Assembly (NCBI RefSeq): GCF_013376475.1
Contig: NZ_CP045508.1
Span: 2,702,001 to 2,766,000 of the forward strand
DNA: 64,000 nt
Direction of reading: 5' to 3'
Origin: Desulfolutivibrio sulfoxidireducens
GTDB lineage: Bacteria; Desulfobacterota; Desulfovibrionia; Desulfovibrionales; Desulfovibrionaceae
Position 1 is the first letter of the stretch, and each line of letters opens with the position of its first letter. The translations under genes were made by a program, and so were the position numbers. Below, in pieces: positions 37,290 through 45,943 of this stretch. The notes beneath the pieces are model-generated. The model ran no database searches. It was given only the letters and a program-made list of their open reading frames with translations, and had not been told where the DNA came from.

Positions 37290-38363
37290 TTACGCCGCGT
37301 CGGCCTGGGCCTTCAAGGCCTCGGCCTGGTAATGGGCGGAAAGGGCCTCCAGAATCTCCGCGATGTCCCCGTCCAGGATCGTATCCAGCCGGTACAGGGT
37401 CAGGTTGATGCGGTGGTCCGTGACCCGGCTTTGGGGGAAATTGTAGGTCCGAATCCGCTCGGAACGGTCTCCGCTGCCCACCTGGGAGCGCCGGTTGGCC
37501 TCCTGCTCCAGGCGCTGCTCCTCCTGTTTGAGCTGCAACAGCCGCGACCGGAGCACCTTGAGGGCCTTGGCCCGATTTTTGTGCTGCGACTTTTCGTCCT
37601 GGCAGATCACCACCAGCCCGGACGGGATATGCGTCACTCGCACGGCCGAGTCCGTGGTGTTCACGCTCTGGCCGCCTGGGCCGCTGGAACGGTACACGTC
37701 GATCCGCAACTCACCCGGATCGATGGCCACGTCCACCTCCTCGGCCTCGGGCATGATGGCCACGGTCACCGCCGAGGTATGTATCCGGCCCTGGGACTCG
37801 GTCACCGGAACCCGCTGCACCCGGTGCGTCCCGGACTCGTATTTAAGCCGGCTGTACACCCGGTCCCCGGAGATGCTGGCGATCACTTCCTTGAATCCGC
37901 CGCCGCCGGTCTCGCTTGCGCTCATGATCTCCACCTTCCAGCGCATCCGCTCGGCGTAGCGGCAATACATCCGAAACAGGTCCCCGGCGAATAACGCGGC
38001 CTCGTCGCCGCCCGTGCCCGCCCTGATCTCCAAAAGAATGTCCTTTTCGTCCAGGGGGTCCTTGGGCAGCAGCAGGACCCGCAACTCCGCCTCCACCCCG
38101 GGCAAGGCCTCCCTCAGGGCGCGCACCTCGGCCTGGGCCAGCTCGCGCATCTCCGGATCGGCGTCCTGCAAAAGTTCCTGGTTCTCCTCGATATCCCGGA
38201 GCATTTGCTTGTACGTGCGAAAGACCCCGACCACCTCGCCCAGATCGGCATGGGCCTTGGCCAGCTTGCGATACCGCTCCTGGTCGTCGAAAATCCCGGG
38301 TTCGCTGAGTTGCCGTTCCAACTCCTCGTGCCGGCGCTGTATGCTTTCAAGTTTCGCGAACAT
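37290..38363 (-). CDS. prfA: Peptide chain release factor 1
   Basis: 357 residues. RF1 reads UAA and UAG and triggers peptide release. The codon-reading PxT motif is PVT (186-188) in [17 protein letters not shown], and the catalytic GGQ is at 230-232 in [11 protein letters not shown] at 38363 (MFAKLES) has GGAGG eight bases upstream; that SD lies in the terminal GCCGCCGGAGGC of the adjoining mosaic repeat. Upstream in-frame codons (to 38507) translate the repeat and are rejected. Confidence 0.96.
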   Translation of the reverse strand: MFAKLESIQRRHEELERQLSEPGIFDDQERYRKLAKAHADLGEVVGVFRTYKQMLRDIEENQELLQDADPEMRELAQAEVRALREALPGVEAELRVLLLPKDPLDEKDILLEIRAGTGGDEAALFAGDLFRMYCRYAERMRWKVEIMSASETGGGGFKEVIASISGDRVYSRLKYESGTHRVQRVPVTESQGRIHTSAVTVAIMPEAEEVDVAIDPGELRIDVYRSSGPGGQSVNTTDSAVRVTHIPSGLVVICQDEKSQHKNRAKALKVLRSRLLQLKQEEQRLEQEANRRSQVGSGDRSERIRTYNFPQSRVTDHRINLTLYRLDTILDGDIAEILEALSAHYQAEALKAQADAA

Positions 38364-38369
38364 GTATTT

Positions 38370-38560
38370 TGCCTCCGGCGGCCAGGGAGGAAACCTTTTG
38401 AAAAAGGTTTCCTCCCTGGACCCTCCTTCGAAAACTTTTGTCGGCTTCGCCCCGCGTGCGACACGCCGTCCGGGACAACAACGCCGAGGGGGTCCGGGGG
38501 GAATCATTCCCCCCGGGCAGGGGTGTGGTCCGGGGAGGGGGCGTCGCCCCCTCCCCGGGA
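38370..38560. repeat. Mosaic intergenic hairpin element, copy D
   Basis: Modules from 38370: terminus GCCTCCGGCGGCC, hairpin CCAGGGAGGAAACC / GGTTTCCTCCCTGG, the CTTCGCCCCGCG stretch, palindrome CCGGGGGGAAT / ATTCCCCCCGG near 38494-38515, and CCGGGGAGGGGGC / GCCCCCTCCCCGG. It fills the prfA - DUF1385 gap. Confidence 0.7.
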
Positions 38561-38561
38561 T

Positions 38562-39512
38562 CTACCCTTCCTGGGCCTTCTGGGTCGCGCCTTTCAGGGC
38601 GGCGATGGCGACTTCGAGTTGTTTCTCGTCGGGTTCGTGGGTGGTGAGCAACTGCATGAAGAGTCCCGGCCCGGAGAGGACGCGGCACAGGGGTTTTTCG
38701 TGGTGTTTTCCGGCGTATTTGACGATTTCGTAGGCCACGGCGCTGATGGGGATCATGAGCACGAGTTTGAGGCCGACGATGTAGGCGTGTTTGAGGATGG
38801 TGCTTTCGGGGGAAAACACGGAGAGAAGCGCCGGCACGAGCACGGCGTAGAGGGCGATGGACACGGCCAGGACGAACAGGACGAACGCGGTGCCGCACCG
38901 GGGGTGCAGGCGCGAGAAGGGCTTGGCGCCCTCCGGGGTCAGGGGTTGTCCTTTTTCGTGGGCCCAGATCACCTTGTGTTCGGCGCCATGATATTGAAAC
39001 ACGCGGCGGATGTCGGGCAAAAGGGAAATGGCGCCGATATAGCCGATGAACACGGCCATTTTGAACAGGCCGTCCCAGGCGTGAAAGGAGAGGTCCTCGA
39101 CGCCGCCGGACAGGCCCAGGGCCTTGACGCCCAGGGTGAACAGGTGCGGCACGACGACAAACAGGAACAGGGCGAAGGCGATGGAACCGGCGAGGGTCAG
39201 GGTCATGGCCCAGGGCTTGAGTTCCTGGTTTTCTTCCTCGAGGGCCTTTTGGGCGGAGAAATTCAGGGCCGAGATGCCGTTGACCAGGGTTTCCAGCAGA
39301 ATGGGGAAACCACGCATGAAGGGTTTTTTGAGCACGGGGGAGGACGTCAGGCTGAACCAGGGGCGGTTTTGGACCTCAATGGCCCCGTCGGGCTTGCGCA
39401 CGGCAATGGCCAGCCGGTCGTCGGCCCGGATCATGACGCCTTCCATGACGGCCTGTCCGCCCACGGCGGAGGCGGCATGGCACAGGAAACGCAGGGCAAG
39501 GCCAGAAATCAT
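38562..39512 (-). CDS. DUF1385 membrane protein
   Basis: 316 residues. The VGGQAVMEGVMIR block near the N-terminus defines DUF1385, and FQYHGAEHK (about 192-200), then HPRCGTAFVL, are its other conserved parts. About four TM helices are seen at roughly 102-125, 143-165, 215-240 and 250-275. Some homologues have been linked to a metal-dependent membrane enzyme role because of the His/Cys motifs, but the reaction is not established. ATG at 39512 follows GAGGTAATCCC. It sits between rpmE and prfA, an order common in related genomes. Confidence 0.88.
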   Translation of the reverse strand: MISGLALRFLCHAASAVGGQAVMEGVMIRADDRLAIAVRKPDGAIEVQNRPWFSLTSSPVLKKPFMRGFPILLETLVNGISALNFSAQKALEEENQELKPWAMTLTLAGSIAFALFLFVVVPHLFTLGVKALGLSGGVEDLSFHAWDGLFKMAVFIGYIGAISLLPDIRRVFQYHGAEHKVIWAHEKGQPLTPEGAKPFSRLHPRCGTAFVLFVLAVSIALYAVLVPALLSVFSPESTILKHAYIVGLKLVLMIPISAVAYEIVKYAGKHHEKPLCRVLSGPGLFMQLLTTHEPDEKQLEVAIAALKGATQKAQEG

Positions 39513-39636
39513 GGGATTACCTCAGTCGGCCTTCTCGCTTCCGTCCGTGAGGCTTGGGCGGCGTAGCCCACGCTGCGGGCATGCGGACGAAGCCGGGCCG
39601 CGCTCCAAAAGGGCGCGGCCGGCGAGGGGGGGGCGA

Positions 39637-39855
39637 TCAGGCCGTTTTCTGTTCGAATTTGGCGTACTTTTTCCGGAAGCGGTCGATGCGCCCGGCGGTG
39701 TCCACGAAGCGCTGCTTGCCGGTGTAAAACGGGTGACAATTGGAGCAGATTTCGACCAGGACCTCTTCGCCCTTGGTGGAGAGGGCCTCGATTTCCGCGC
39801 CGCAGTTGCAGCGAATCTTGGCCTTGTAGACTTTGGGATGGATATCTTTTTTCAT
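39637..39855 (-). CDS. rpmE: 50S ribosomal protein L31 (zinc-binding type)
   Basis: 72 residues. Four cysteines for zinc are present: Cys16, Cys18, Cys37 and Cys40, so this is the C+ form rather than the zinc-independent paralogue. A perfect GGAGGT precedes the ATG at 39855. First gene of the rpmE - DUF1385 - prfA - prmC group. Confidence 0.97.
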   Translation of the reverse strand: MKKDIHPKVYKAKIRCNCGAEIEALSTKGEEVLVEICSNCHPFYTGKQRFVDTAGRIDRFRKKYAKFEQKTA

Positions 39856-39887
39856 GGCGACCTCCGTGTATTCCGGGAAAGCGGAAT

Positions 39888-39916
39888 CAATTAATTCTTT
39901 TTGAAGCGCATGGCAA
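39888..39916 (-). promoter_or_regulatory. Candidate promoter of the rpmE operon
   Basis: On the minus strand TTGCCA (39911-39916), a 17-bp spacer and TAATTG (39888-39893) lie about 33 bp before rpmE, in the short AT-rich gap after cheA. Confidence 0.35.
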
Positions 39917-39944
39917 GGGGCAAAGTCAGGGAAATCCCTCCTCC

Positions 39945-42900
39945 CTACTTCCCGCCCCGGACCCCGGCGGTGGTCATCATGTAGATCTCGTGGGGGTCGA
40001 GGATGAGCACCACGGACCCGTCGCCCATGATCGTGGCCCCGGAGATGCCGCGCATGTCGAATTCGCTTAGGTAGCTGCCCAGGGGTTTGATCACGATCTC
40101 CTGGCGCTCCAGAAGCTTGTCCACGATCAGCCCCAGACGGCGCTCGTTGTCCTGGAGGATGACCACGGGCACGATGTCCCGCTTCTCGGTGTTTTTTGGC
40201 AGTTCGAGAATCTCGGCCAGTTCCACGATGCCCAACACCTCTCCCCGAAGCGTCACGGCCTTGCGCTTGTTGACCTCGGTCATGCGCTTGACCTCGATCT
40301 TGGTGGTCTCGGACACCGAATCGAGAGGCAGGGCGTACATGGCCCCGTTGACCACGACCATCAGCGCGTCGATGATGGCCAGGGTCAGCGGCAAGGCCAG
40401 GGTGAACTTGGTGCCCTTGCCCACCTCGCTGACCACGCTGACCGTGCCCTTGAGATTTTTGATGTTGGTGCGCACCACGTCCATGCCCACGCCCCGGCCG
40501 GAGATGTCGGTGATCTTTTCGGCCGAGGAAAATCCCGGCGCGAAGATAAGGTCAATGGCGTCGCGGTCATCCAGGAGCTTGGCCTCCTCGGGGGTGATGA
40601 TGCCCTTTCTGACCGCCACCTCGCGCATCTTGGCCGGATCGATGCCCCGGCCGTCGTCCTCCACCTCGATGGCCACGGAATTGCCCCGGTGGTAGGCCCG
40701 AAGCCACACATGGCCGATTGTCGGCTTGCCCGCCGCGAGGCGGCCGTCCTCGGTCTCCAGGCCGTGGTCCAGGCTGTTTCGGATCAGATGCACCAGGGGA
40801 TCGCCGATGACCTCCACCACGCTTTTGTCCAGTTCGGTCTCCTCGCCCTCGGTGACGAGGTTCACCTCCTTGCCGGATTTGCGGCTTAAGTCCCGCACCA
40901 GCCGGGGAAAACGGGAGAAGACCGTGGACACGGGCACCATGCGCACCTTCATGATGGTGTCCTGGAGATCGTCGGAGATGCGGGCCATGGCGTAGGTGCT
41001 CTCGGTGAGCTGCTGGGCGATGTGCACCACCTCTTCCTTGCCCTCCTCCAGGGACCGGGCCAGCATGGCGAAGCGGTTGCGGTTGATGATCAGCTCGCCG
41101 ATGAGGTTCATGAGGTGGTCGAGCTTTTCGTGGTCCACCCGGATGGTGGCCGAGACCTTGGGCTTTCCGGCGTCGGCCTGGGCGGTGGCGGCCGGGGTCG
41201 GGGCCGCCGTTTTTGGCGGGGCCGGCGGGGCCTTGGGCTTTGCTTCCGGCGCGGGCGCGGCCGGGGCCGGCGGGGCCTTGGGCTCGGGTTTCGGCGCGGG
41301 CGCGGCCGGGGCCGGCGGGGCCTTGGGCTCGGGTTTCGGCGCGGGCGCGGGCGTGGGCGTTGGTTCCGGGGCGGCCGGGGTCGGGGCCGCCGTTTTTGGC
41401 GGGGCCGGCGGGGCCTTGGGCTTTGCTTCCGGCGCGGGCGCGGGCGTGGACGTTGGTTCCGGGGCGGCCGGGGCCGGGGTCGCCGGCCTGGGCGGGGCCT
41501 TGGGCTCGGGTTTCGGCGCGGGCGCGGCGGATGTCGCCTCGGGCAGGACCGGCTTTTGAACCGGCGCGGCCCCGGCCTCCGCGCTTCGCAGCTTGACAAT
41601 GGCCGAGGCCACCATGTCGGCCAGGATGGAACACTCCTGGCGCAGGATGTCCAGGAGCAGATCGAAGGGCATGTCCGTCTTGCGGCCCTGATCCACCAGC
41701 CCGGCGGTACGCTCGGCGTAGGTCTTGACCTCATCGAGGCCCATGTAGGCCGAGGAATTCTGGATCGTGACCAGGGTGCGGAACAGGCCGTCCACCAGGT
41801 CCTTGGAGGAGGCGTCCTTGGAAAGCCCCTCCAGGGCGATATGCATGTTTTCGAGCTGCTGGGAGATGGTGCGCTCGAAGATGGCCACGTCCTCGGTGTC
41901 ATAGGCGGCGGTGGACGGCGTGGCCGGGACCGCGTCGAGGGGTTTCTCGCCGGGGATGTCCGGGGGGGAATCCTCGGGAAGGGCCGCGTCGGCCTCGGGG
42001 GGTGGCGGCGCCTGCTCCCGTCCGAAAGCCTCGCCCAACTCGGCGGCCCGCTGGAGACGGTCCGTCAGGGGAAGGATGTCCAGGGGGACGGCCGTGCTCT
42101 TGGCCTGATCGATGCCGTCGATCAGGGCCTCGATAAAGTCCACGGTGGACAAAAGAAGGTCGATCATGGCCCGCGAGGTGCCGATTTCCCCCTTGCGCAC
42201 CCGATTGAGCAGGGTTTCGGCCTCATGGGTCAGGGCGTTTAATTCCTTGTGCCCGATGATGCCGCTGTTGCCCTTGAGGTTGTGGAAATAGCGGAAGATG
42301 TCGTTCACCAGTTCCGAACCGTCGCTGGCCCCGGTCTCCAGTTCGAGCAGGGCGCCGTTTAGGCGCTCCACGATCTCCCTGGCCTCCTCGAGAAAATCCG
42401 CCAGATGCCCCTCGCCGATGGACGTCAGGGCATAGGGGTCGCCCACCACCACCGGGGTCATGGGTTCGTTGTCCACGGCGGCCTGTTCCGGCCTCTGGCC
42501 CGGCCCCTGGGACGCCTGGGGTTGCGCATGGTGTGCCGGGGAAACGGGATCTCCCGCCTGGGGCGCCTGGGGCGCCTGGGGAGGGGCCGGGATGGGTTCG
42601 GATTTGGGCGCGACATGGGCCGGAGCGCCGCCGGAAAGGATGCCCGCGATGTGGGCGATGACCGGGGCGGTGTCCACATCCCCCTCGGCCCCCGTGGATT
42701 CGAGATTGTCGATCATGGTCCGCAGGTTGTCGGTGGCGGCCAGGATCACGTCCATGATCTCGGCGGTGACGGCCAGATTGCCCTTGCGCAATTCGTCGAG
42801 GATGTTCTCGGCCTTGTGGGCCAACCCGTTGATGTGGTTGAGGCCCAAGAAGCCCGACGCGCCCTTGAGCGAGTGCATGGGGCGGAAGATTTCGTTTAGA

Positions 42901-43022
42901 AGTCCAAGGTTTCCAGGATTTTTTTCCAGTTCGAGCAGGTTGGGCTCGATGGTCTCCAGGTGTTCCTTGGCCTCGACGATAAAATCCGCGAACAGTTCCG
43001 GATCCATGAAATCTTGCGACAT
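39945..43022 (-). CDS. cheA: Chemotaxis histidine kinase CheA with three HPt-like modules
   Basis: 1025 residues, much longer than E. coli CheA. HPt1 has His50 in [12 protein letters not shown] and HPt2 has His247 in [13 protein letters not shown] third module (about 376-480) aligns, but Val418 replaces the histidine. A Pro/Ala/Lys linker (500-620) with internal repeats follows, then the dimerisation helices ([16 protein letters not shown]), the ATPase domain ([27 protein letters not shown]) and a CheW-like P5 domain. There is no separate CheY-binding P2 domain. It is the last gene of the chemotaxis operon and would phosphorylate CheY and CheB. Confidence 0.95.
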   Translation of the reverse strand: MSQDFMDPELFADFIVEAKEHLETIEPNLLELEKNPGNLGLLNEIFRPMHSLKGASGFLGLNHINGLAHKAENILDELRKGNLAVTAEIMDVILAATDNLRTMIDNLESTGAEGDVDTAPVIAHIAGILSGGAPAHVAPKSEPIPAPPQAPQAPQAGDPVSPAHHAQPQASQGPGQRPEQAAVDNEPMTPVVVGDPYALTSIGEGHLADFLEEAREIVERLNGALLELETGASDGSELVNDIFRYFHNLKGNSGIIGHKELNALTHEAETLLNRVRKGEIGTSRAMIDLLLSTVDFIEALIDGIDQAKSTAVPLDILPLTDRLQRAAELGEAFGREQAPPPPEADAALPEDSPPDIPGEKPLDAVPATPSTAAYDTEDVAIFERTISQQLENMHIALEGLSKDASSKDLVDGLFRTLVTIQNSSAYMGLDEVKTYAERTAGLVDQGRKTDMPFDLLLDILRQECSILADMVASAIVKLRSAEAGAAPVQKPVLPEATSAAPAPKPEPKAPPRPATPAPAAPEPTSTPAPAPEAKPKAPPAPPKTAAPTPAAPEPTPTPAPAPKPEPKAPPAPAAPAPKPEPKAPPAPAAPAPEAKPKAPPAPPKTAAPTPAATAQADAGKPKVSATIRVDHEKLDHLMNLIGELIINRNRFAMLARSLEEGKEEVVHIAQQLTESTYAMARISDDLQDTIMKVRMVPVSTVFSRFPRLVRDLSRKSGKEVNLVTEGEETELDKSVVEVIGDPLVHLIRNSLDHGLETEDGRLAAGKPTIGHVWLRAYHRGNSVAIEVEDDGRGIDPAKMREVAVRKGIITPEEAKLLDDRDAIDLIFAPGFSSAEKITDISGRGVGMDVVRTNIKNLKGTVSVVSEVGKGTKFTLALPLTLAIIDALMVVVNGAMYALPLDSVSETTKIEVKRMTEVNKRKAVTLRGEVLGIVELAEILELPKNTEKRDIVPVVILQDNERRLGLIVDKLLERQEIVIKPLGSYLSEFDMRGISGATIMGDGSVVLILDPHEIYMMTTAGVRGGK
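41188..41443. repeat. Tandem and direct repeats in the cheA linker
   Basis: A 73-bp stretch at 41188-41260 recurs identically at 41371-41443, and between them a 45-bp unit is repeated perfectly in tandem (41251-41295 and 41296-41340). All periods are multiples of three where they duplicate the Pro/Ala linker, so the frame is kept. Recent slippage or recombination is the likely cause. Confidence 0.85.
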
Positions 43023-43069
43023 TGGCGCTCCTTGCGGGCCGCGCGCCCCTTATGGACGCGAGAAAGCGG

Positions 43070-43438
43070 TCATCCCAAAAGCATCTTGATGTTTTTGACC
43101 ATCATCTCCGGCTGGGCGGGTTTGACCAGATAGAGGTTCGCACCGATGCTCAAGCCCTTTTGGATGTCGTTTTCCTGGCCTTCCGTGGACAGCACCACGA
43201 TGGGGATGTCCCGGTAGGCGTCCTGCTCGCGCACGGTCTTGATGAAGGTGATGCCGTCCATGCGGGGCATGTTGATGTCGGAGATGATCAGGTCGATCTT
43301 CTGCTCGGAATACAGCTTTTCGAGTCCGTCCAGACCGTCCTCGGCCGCCGTCACCTTGAAGCCTTCCTTTTTCATGATGAAGGCCACCAGATTGCGCACC
43401 GTCTTGGAATCGTCGACGATGAGGATATGCTTGGCCAT
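43070..43438 (-). CDS. cheY: CheY-type response regulator
   Basis: Single receiver domain of 122 residues with acidic pocket IVDDS (Asp9/Asp10), phosphoacceptor Asp54 in IISDINMPRMDG, Ser/Thr switch in VVLSTEG and Lys in YLVKPAQ. ATG at 43438 follows GGAGGACAACGGC; an ATG at 43471 would add 11 residues. It lies between cheW and cheA, so CheA is the natural phosphodonor. Confidence 0.93.
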   Translation of the reverse strand: MAKHILIVDDSKTVRNLVAFIMKKEGFKVTAAEDGLDGLEKLYSEQKIDLIISDINMPRMDGITFIKTVREQDAYRDIPIVVLSTEGQENDIQKGLSIGANLYLVKPAQPEMMVKNIKMLLG

Positions 43439-43467
43439 GCCGTTGTCCTCCAGGCGCGGACGCGCCT

Positions 43468-44160
43468 TCAACTCTTCAAAACCTTTTGAAAAAGGCTGTC
43501 AATGGAGATGATCTTGATCAGCTTGTCTTCGTGTTTGAGAAGACCCGCCAGGTACCGCGCCCCCACCCCGACCTGGGTCTCGATGCCCCACTCCACCCGA
43601 TCCCCCGAGGCCCGATGCATGGCCGCTATGGCCCCGACCATAAGCCCCAGGTGCATCCCGCCGGCCCGGCAGACGATGACGAAACGGTCCTCGTCCGGCC
43701 CATCCCCCGGGACGTCGAGCAGGGCCCCCAGCCTGACCAGGGGGGTCACCCGGCCGCGCAGGTTCATGATCCCGGCCAGGTAGGAAGGAGCCGCGGGCAG
43801 TTTGGTCGGCGTGGCCCCCCGGATGACCTCCTGCACCTGTTCGATGGGCACGGCGTAATCCTGGCCGCCCACCACGAACCCCACCAGTTGCAGGTCGGCG
43901 GCCTGGCGCATGCCGGCCTCGAACCGGGCCGTCCCGGGCGGGAAAGGCTCACCCGTTGAGTCTCCCCCCGGGGCCGGCCCGGAAACCGTCTCCACCTTGG
44001 CCGGCACGGACAGCCCCGTGGCGTCGAGTGCCGATTCATACTCCATGCCCAGGTATTTTTCCAGAAAAGCCCGTTCGGATTCCGTAAACCCGTCCCGGGC
44101 GTCTTTTTCGCCGGGAACGACCACGCTGTCCTTGAAATAGTGCTCCAGTTTTTTGCTCAT
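43468..44160 (-). CDS. cheW: CheW-domain coupling protein
   Basis: 230 residues. Residues 1-80 are an extra N-terminal region including a predicted helix (SERAFLEKYLGM), and residues 90-228 are a CheW beta-barrel (LVGFVVGGQDYAVPIEQVQEV; MNLRGRVTPLVRLG, each given in part). CheW links receptors to CheA. Its start overlaps the ParA-like gene's stop as ATGA, indicating translational coupling. The extended N-terminus may be a docking region for the ParA-like ATPase, by analogy with ParP-type proteins; this is inference. Confidence 0.88.
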   Translation of the reverse strand: MSKKLEHYFKDSVVVPGEKDARDGFTESERAFLEKYLGMEYESALDATGLSVPAKVETVSGPAPGGDSTGEPFPPGTARFEAGMRQAADLQLVGFVVGGQDYAVPIEQVQEVIRGATPTKLPAAPSYLAGIMNLRGRVTPLVRLGALLDVPGDGPDEDRFVIVCRAGGMHLGLMVGAIAAMHRASGDRVEWGIETQVGVGARYLAGLLKHEDKLIKIISIDSLFQKVLKS

Positions 44161-45059
44161 GTTCGCAGCATCTCATCGGCAAGTTGCAGATATTCCCTGG
44201 CCCCCCGGCTGTCCGGGGCCACCTCGAAGATGACCTTGCCGTCGGCGCTGGCCTCCCGAAACTGGGTGTCCAGCCCGATGACCGTGGTGAAAAGCCGGGC
44301 CCCAAGCTTTCGCCGCAGCAGGTTGAGCACCCGCACGCAGGCCCCGGCCCGGCGATCGTACATGGTGGCCAGGGCCATAAAGGCCATGGGCCGCGGCAGC
44401 ACGCGATTGATCGTGCGGATGGAATCGAAGATCAGCCGCAGCCCGTGCAGGGCCAAAAAATCCGTTTGGATGGGGATGATAAGCAGATCCGAGGCCACCA
44501 TGGCGTTGGCCAGAAGCACCCCCATGTGCGGCGGACAGTCCATGATCATAAAGTCGTAGCGATCGGCCACGGTGGCCAGGGCCTCCTTGAGGATGAGCCC
44601 CTTGCGCGGCCGCCCGCGCAGATCCACGTCCAGTTCCGAGAGCCGGTAATGCCCGGGCACGAAGTCAAACCCCGACATCCCGGCCGGGACCACGGTGGCC
44701 ATGAAGGCCGCCGCGTCCACCTGACGGGCCAAAAACAGATCCAGGGCCGAATGGGAGACGTTTTCCGGAAAAAGCCCCAGATGCGCCGAGGCGCAGTTGT
44801 GGGGGTCCAGGTCCATGACCAGCACCCGCCTGCCGCGCCTGGACAGGGCCGCCCCCAGGGACAGGGCCGTGGTGGTCTTGCCCACCCCGCCCTTCTGGTT
44901 GGCCACGACCAGGACCCGGGCCGGGCCGGACGCCGGAAACGGAGGCCTCGCTTCCCGGCGGGGGGAGGGCGCGGCCGTGGCGGGCCCGTTTCCCCCGTAG
45001 CGGGCCGTCCCTCCGGTCGGCACGCCGCCGCCGATGCCTTCCGTCCCGGGCGCGCGCAT
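44157..45059 (-). CDS. ParA/MinD-family ATPase in chemotaxis operon
   Basis: 300 residues. A 45-residue Pro/Gly-rich N-terminus precedes the deviant Walker A KGGVGKTTT (57-65). The MDLDPH switch, DCPPHMG motif and IPIQTDFLALHG follow as in ParA/Soj proteins. Its ATG overlaps the cheR stop and its stop overlaps the cheW start (both ATGA). ParA homologues within che operons (for example ParC of Vibrio) position and segregate chemotaxis arrays, so a similar array-placing role is likely here. No ParB or parS is nearby, arguing against plasmid partition. Confidence 0.88.
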   Translation of the reverse strand: MRAPGTEGIGGGVPTGGTARYGGNGPATAAPSPRREARPPFPASGPARVLVVANQKGGVGKTTTALSLGAALSRRGRRVLVMDLDPHNCASAHLGLFPENVSHSALDLFLARQVDAAAFMATVVPAGMSGFDFVPGHYRLSELDVDLRGRPRKGLILKEALATVADRYDFMIMDCPPHMGVLLANAMVASDLLIIPIQTDFLALHGLRLIFDSIRTINRVLPRPMAFMALATMYDRRAGACVRVLNLLRRKLGARLFTTVIGLDTQFREASADGKVIFEVAPDSRGAREYLQLADEMLRT

Positions 45060-45937
45060 CACTCCTCCTTGCGATAGAGGATCGCGCCTGGATAGTGTTT
45101 GGGTCTGAAAGCCCGGGAGATGTTGTGCAGGGATTCGGAATGGCCGATGAACATATATCCCCCGGGAAGCAGGTTGTCGTAGAAGGCCCCGATGACGTTT
45201 TTTTTCATCTCGTCGTCGAAATAGATGATCACGTTGCGGCAAAACACGATCTGGGAGCGTTCCACCCGTTTGAGTTGGCCGCGGTCGCTCAGATTGATCT
45301 GCCCGAACCCCACCAGACGCTTGACCTCGGGGCGAATGGAAAACCTGGGGCCGTCCTGGAGGAAATACCGGGAGACGATCTCGTTGGGCGTGGTGCGCAG
45401 GGAATACTCGTTGTACTGGCCCTGCCTGGCGGCCATGAGCACGGCCTCGGACAGGTCGTTGGCGGTGATGCGGATGTCCCAGGAGGCCAGTTCGGAACGC
45501 AGGACCTCCATGAGGATGATGGCCAGGGTATAGGGCTCCTCCCCGGTGGAGCACCCGGCGGACCAGATGCGCAGCCGTTTCTGACGCTGGGCCCGGAGCC
45601 GGTCCAGAACCTCGGGAAGCACGCTGTCCTGGAACACCTTGAGCTGGGGCGGATTGCGGTAGAAACTGGTCTCGTTGGTGGTGATGACCTCGAAGAGGCG
45701 GTTTAATTCCTGACGGCGACCGGGGTCGTATTGCAGAAAATAGTGGTATTCGGCGAAGCTGTTGAGGTTGAGGTCCTTGAGCCTGGCCGCCAGACGGTTC
45801 TCCACGAGATACTTGCGGGAATCGGCCACATAGATGCCGCTTTGGGAATAGATGAAATCCCGAAGCTGGATGAACTCCGTATCCGAAATCTTCAAATCCT
45901 TTCGCAAGGAGCTGGTTTTCGAAAAAAGGGAAGACAT
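45059..45937 (-). CDS. cheR: Chemotaxis protein methyltransferase CheR
   Basis: 292 residues. The N-terminal helical domain (YVADSRKYLVENRLAARL) is followed by a SAM-binding domain with TTNETSFYRNP, WSAGCSTGEEPYTLA and FCRNVIIYFD, all standard for CheR. It methylates glutamates of chemoreceptors, opposing CheB. No receptor gene adjoins it. Overlaps the ParA-like gene by ATGA and follows the HEAT-repeat gene by six bases. Confidence 0.96.
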   Translation of the reverse strand: MSSLFSKTSSLRKDLKISDTEFIQLRDFIYSQSGIYVADSRKYLVENRLAARLKDLNLNSFAEYHYFLQYDPGRRQELNRLFEVITTNETSFYRNPPQLKVFQDSVLPEVLDRLRAQRQKRLRIWSAGCSTGEEPYTLAIILMEVLRSELASWDIRITANDLSEAVLMAARQGQYNEYSLRTTPNEIVSRYFLQDGPRFSIRPEVKRLVGFGQINLSDRGQLKRVERSQIVFCRNVIIYFDDEMKKNVIGAFYDNLLPGGYMFIGHSESLHNISRAFRPKHYPGAILYRKEE

Positions 45938-45943
45938 TACGCG

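Noticed and set aside
39509-39739. 76-codon frame between rpmE and the DUF1385 gene
   Set aside because: Overlaps rpmE out of frame and has no SD or family resemblance.
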